A stretch of DNA of 39,353 nt from a virus. Under the pieces are notes generated by a model. It searched no databases. It saw nothing but the letters and a program-made list of their open reading frames with translations, and was not told the origin of the DNA. This document shows, in pieces, positions 38,174 to 39,353 of this stretch; the stretch's first letter is position 1; each line of letters begins with the position of its first letter. Position numbers and translations under genes: made by a program. The stretch covers positions 1-39,353 of the IMG/VR virus record IMGVR_UViG_3300021178_000007. One strand, written 5' to 3'.

Positions 38174-39353
38174 TTATCTTCCAACAAATGGTTGCAATGG
38201 CATTTGTCTACCTACATTTTTAGGACCAAAACCAGCTTTTGATTTCATCTCATTTAGTTTATCAGCAGTTAAACTTCCTGGACCTCTTCCAAATTGAATA
38301 CGAGCATTTGCCATATAACGCACAGAGTCCGCAGCGTGAGAGCACCAATTATGTACAGGAGCTTCGCTATAAGATTCCGTCTTCTCGTTATATTTTTTGT
38401 GATAGTTTTCGAGGCATTTCAATAGATGTTTGCATTTCGTTTCGTCGAAATATGCGATGCCAAGCATCGTCCTAGCAGCCTCAATCCCGATCTGAATATC
38501 CATTTCTCTCGGCAAGATGGTTGTCTTAATACCTTGTTCCCATGCCACATCTTGAAGGGTACGTCCGGTCTGAATAGAACCTGATCCTGCATCGTGAGGC
38601 ATATAATGAGTTCCGTAAACGTACGGTTTATTCTGCAGCATTTTAGCATAATGACTTATTCCTTCTCCCTGTGCTTCATAGAAATCAATAATCCTAAGCT
38701 CACCACCAACCTCCTGCCAAAATACTATACTAGTACTATCTCCATATCCGATATCCCACGCACTATGAACCGGTGTTCTGGTGTCGTAAGGAACCGAACA
38801 GATTCTTCTTTCCTGTCTTGCTTTTTCAATAAGTCGTCCATAATAAGATCCTTGTACTCCCCTATTAAAGCTGCAATAATATTCTTGTTGAATAAGTTCT
38901 TCTGAAACACCTTCACTGCGGATTTTTTCAATATCTTGTTCTGTCAAAACATCAGTATCTTTAACTGAAAGCACTTCGCAATACCAGTTAGCATTTCCTC
39001 TAGCCATGTTAACTAAATCATAAAAATGGTTCTTCCCTCTAGGAGTAGAAATAAACAAAGCATAGCCTTTATTAACATCAAGAATAGGACGAAGATATTC
39101 CCAAGCAGCAGGACTCTGGATGGCGTATTCGCTAAATATAATAATCTTAGGGTTAGTGCCCACAAGACTATCAATGTTATCTGATCCAATAAGCTGATAC
39201 ATACTTCCATTCGTAAACCTTATTTTCATCTCTTGGCCATTTTTAGACTCAATGACTTCTTTAGGAATGTAATCTAAAATACGTTTTCCGTCATTCGTAG
39301 AACTATCCCAAATGACCTTTTTGGCTTGACTGTAAGTAGGTAATATATGAAAA
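38174..39353 (-). CDS. terL: Terminase large subunit, main part (continues at the left end)
   Basis: The frame enters from the right end and joins the N-terminal part at 1-303, giving 451 residues. It carries the Walker B-like KIIIFSEYA (about 128-136, with S-E in place of D-E), the coupling motif FISTPRGKNH and the nuclease part: AWDIGYGDS, YMPHDAGS and HNWCSHAADSVRY, which supply the catalytic acidic residues. The enzyme drives DNA into the head and cuts it. The final 20 bases before the join are duplicated by the terminal repeat. It ends 56 bases before the portal ATG. Confidence 0.93.
   Translation of the reverse strand, partial: FHILPTYSQAKKVIWDSSTNDGKRILDYIPKEVIESKNGQEMKIRFTNGSMYQLIGSDNIDSLVGTNPKIIIFSEYAIQSPAAWEYLRPILDVNKGYALFISTPRGKNHFYDLVNMARGNANWYCEVLSVKDTDVLTEQDIEKIRSEGVSEELIQQEYYCSFNRGVQGSYYGRLIEKARQERRICSVPYDTRTPVHSAWDIGYGDSTSIVFWQEVGGELRIIDFYEAQGEGISHYAKMLQNKPYVYGTHYMPHDAGSGSIQTGRTLQDVAWEQGIKTTILPREMDIQIGIEAARTMLGIAYFDETKCKHLLKCLENYHKKYNEKTESYSEAPVHNWCSHAADSVRYMANARIQFGRGPGSLTADKLNEMKSKAGFGPKNVGRQMPLQPFVGR
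39227..39353. repeat. Terminal direct repeat, right copy (assembly overlap)
   Basis: Identical to bases 1-127. Removing one copy gives a circle of 39,226 bp in which terL is intact. Confidence 0.93.

Noticed and set aside
1-39353. CRISPR arrays, tRNA genes and insertion sequences.
   Set aside because: No regular spacer-repeat pattern, cloverleaf with conserved T-loop or transposase motif was seen by eye; a tRNAscan run would settle the tRNA question.
1-39353. Assignment to an intracellular-bacterium host (for example Chlamydiota) from the style of the microproteins.
   Set aside because: This is only an impression; no host marker gene, tRNA or attachment site supports it.

Overview
The window is one complete, circularly closed assembly of an AT-rich, double-stranded DNA tailed phage of about 39.2 kb. 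The first 127 bases recur exactly as the last 127, and the large terminase gene reads without a break across that join, so the ends are an artefact of where the circle was opened. A P22-like portal, a scaffold, an N4-gp56-like major capsid protein, a hub or needle-like tail protein, ejection-type proteins and several fibre proteins are present. There is no tape measure, tail tube or sheath, so a short-tailed (podovirus-like) virion is inferred. No integrase, DNA polymerase, helicase or primase and no recognisable endolysin was seen. The host cannot be named from the sequence.

Layout. Positions 6132-10163 (+) form an early recombination operon: an unknown protein, RecT-type annealing protein, YqaJ-type exonuclease, a PD-(D/E)XK nuclease and several tiny membrane or lysine-rich proteins. 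It is driven from a divergent promoter/operator region at 5992-6063 shared with a Cro/YdaS-like repressor gene (5709-5972, -). Next to it, 4410-5373 (-) carries a winged-helix protein and a small gene, and 5374-5708 carries no gene but two plus-strand structured RNA candidates, each ending in a strong intrinsic terminator. Positions 747-4284 (-) are a run of tiny accessory genes (DUF551-like, cysteine-rich, membrane/coiled-coil).

The virion genes occupy almost all of the minus strand and are transcribed from TerS (236-697) and TerL (303 through the join to 38174) on to portal, four small virion-region genes, a hypothetical protein, an alpha-CTD-like protein, scaffold, capsid, head/neck proteins, connector, three tandem paralogous tail proteins, the tail hub, ejection proteins and the fibres (10160-16271). 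Three plus-strand islands interrupt this block: 16357-17214 (MerR/excisionase-like HTH and membrane microproteins), 26680-29048 (ParB-like nuclease domain, a protein with four zinc-ribbon modules, an unknown protein with its own terminator) and 33754-34288 (membrane microproteins).

Most notable features: a group I intron carrying a LAGLIDADG homing endonuclease gene splits the major capsid gene; a small protein joins a sigma-region-4-like HTH to an RNA polymerase alpha-CTD-like domain; a roughly 150-nt structured RNA has an 18-position closing stem and a terminator; two virion or nuclease genes have perfect hairpins over their ribosome binding sites; and a family of membrane/coiled-coil microproteins recurs at four loci on both strands.
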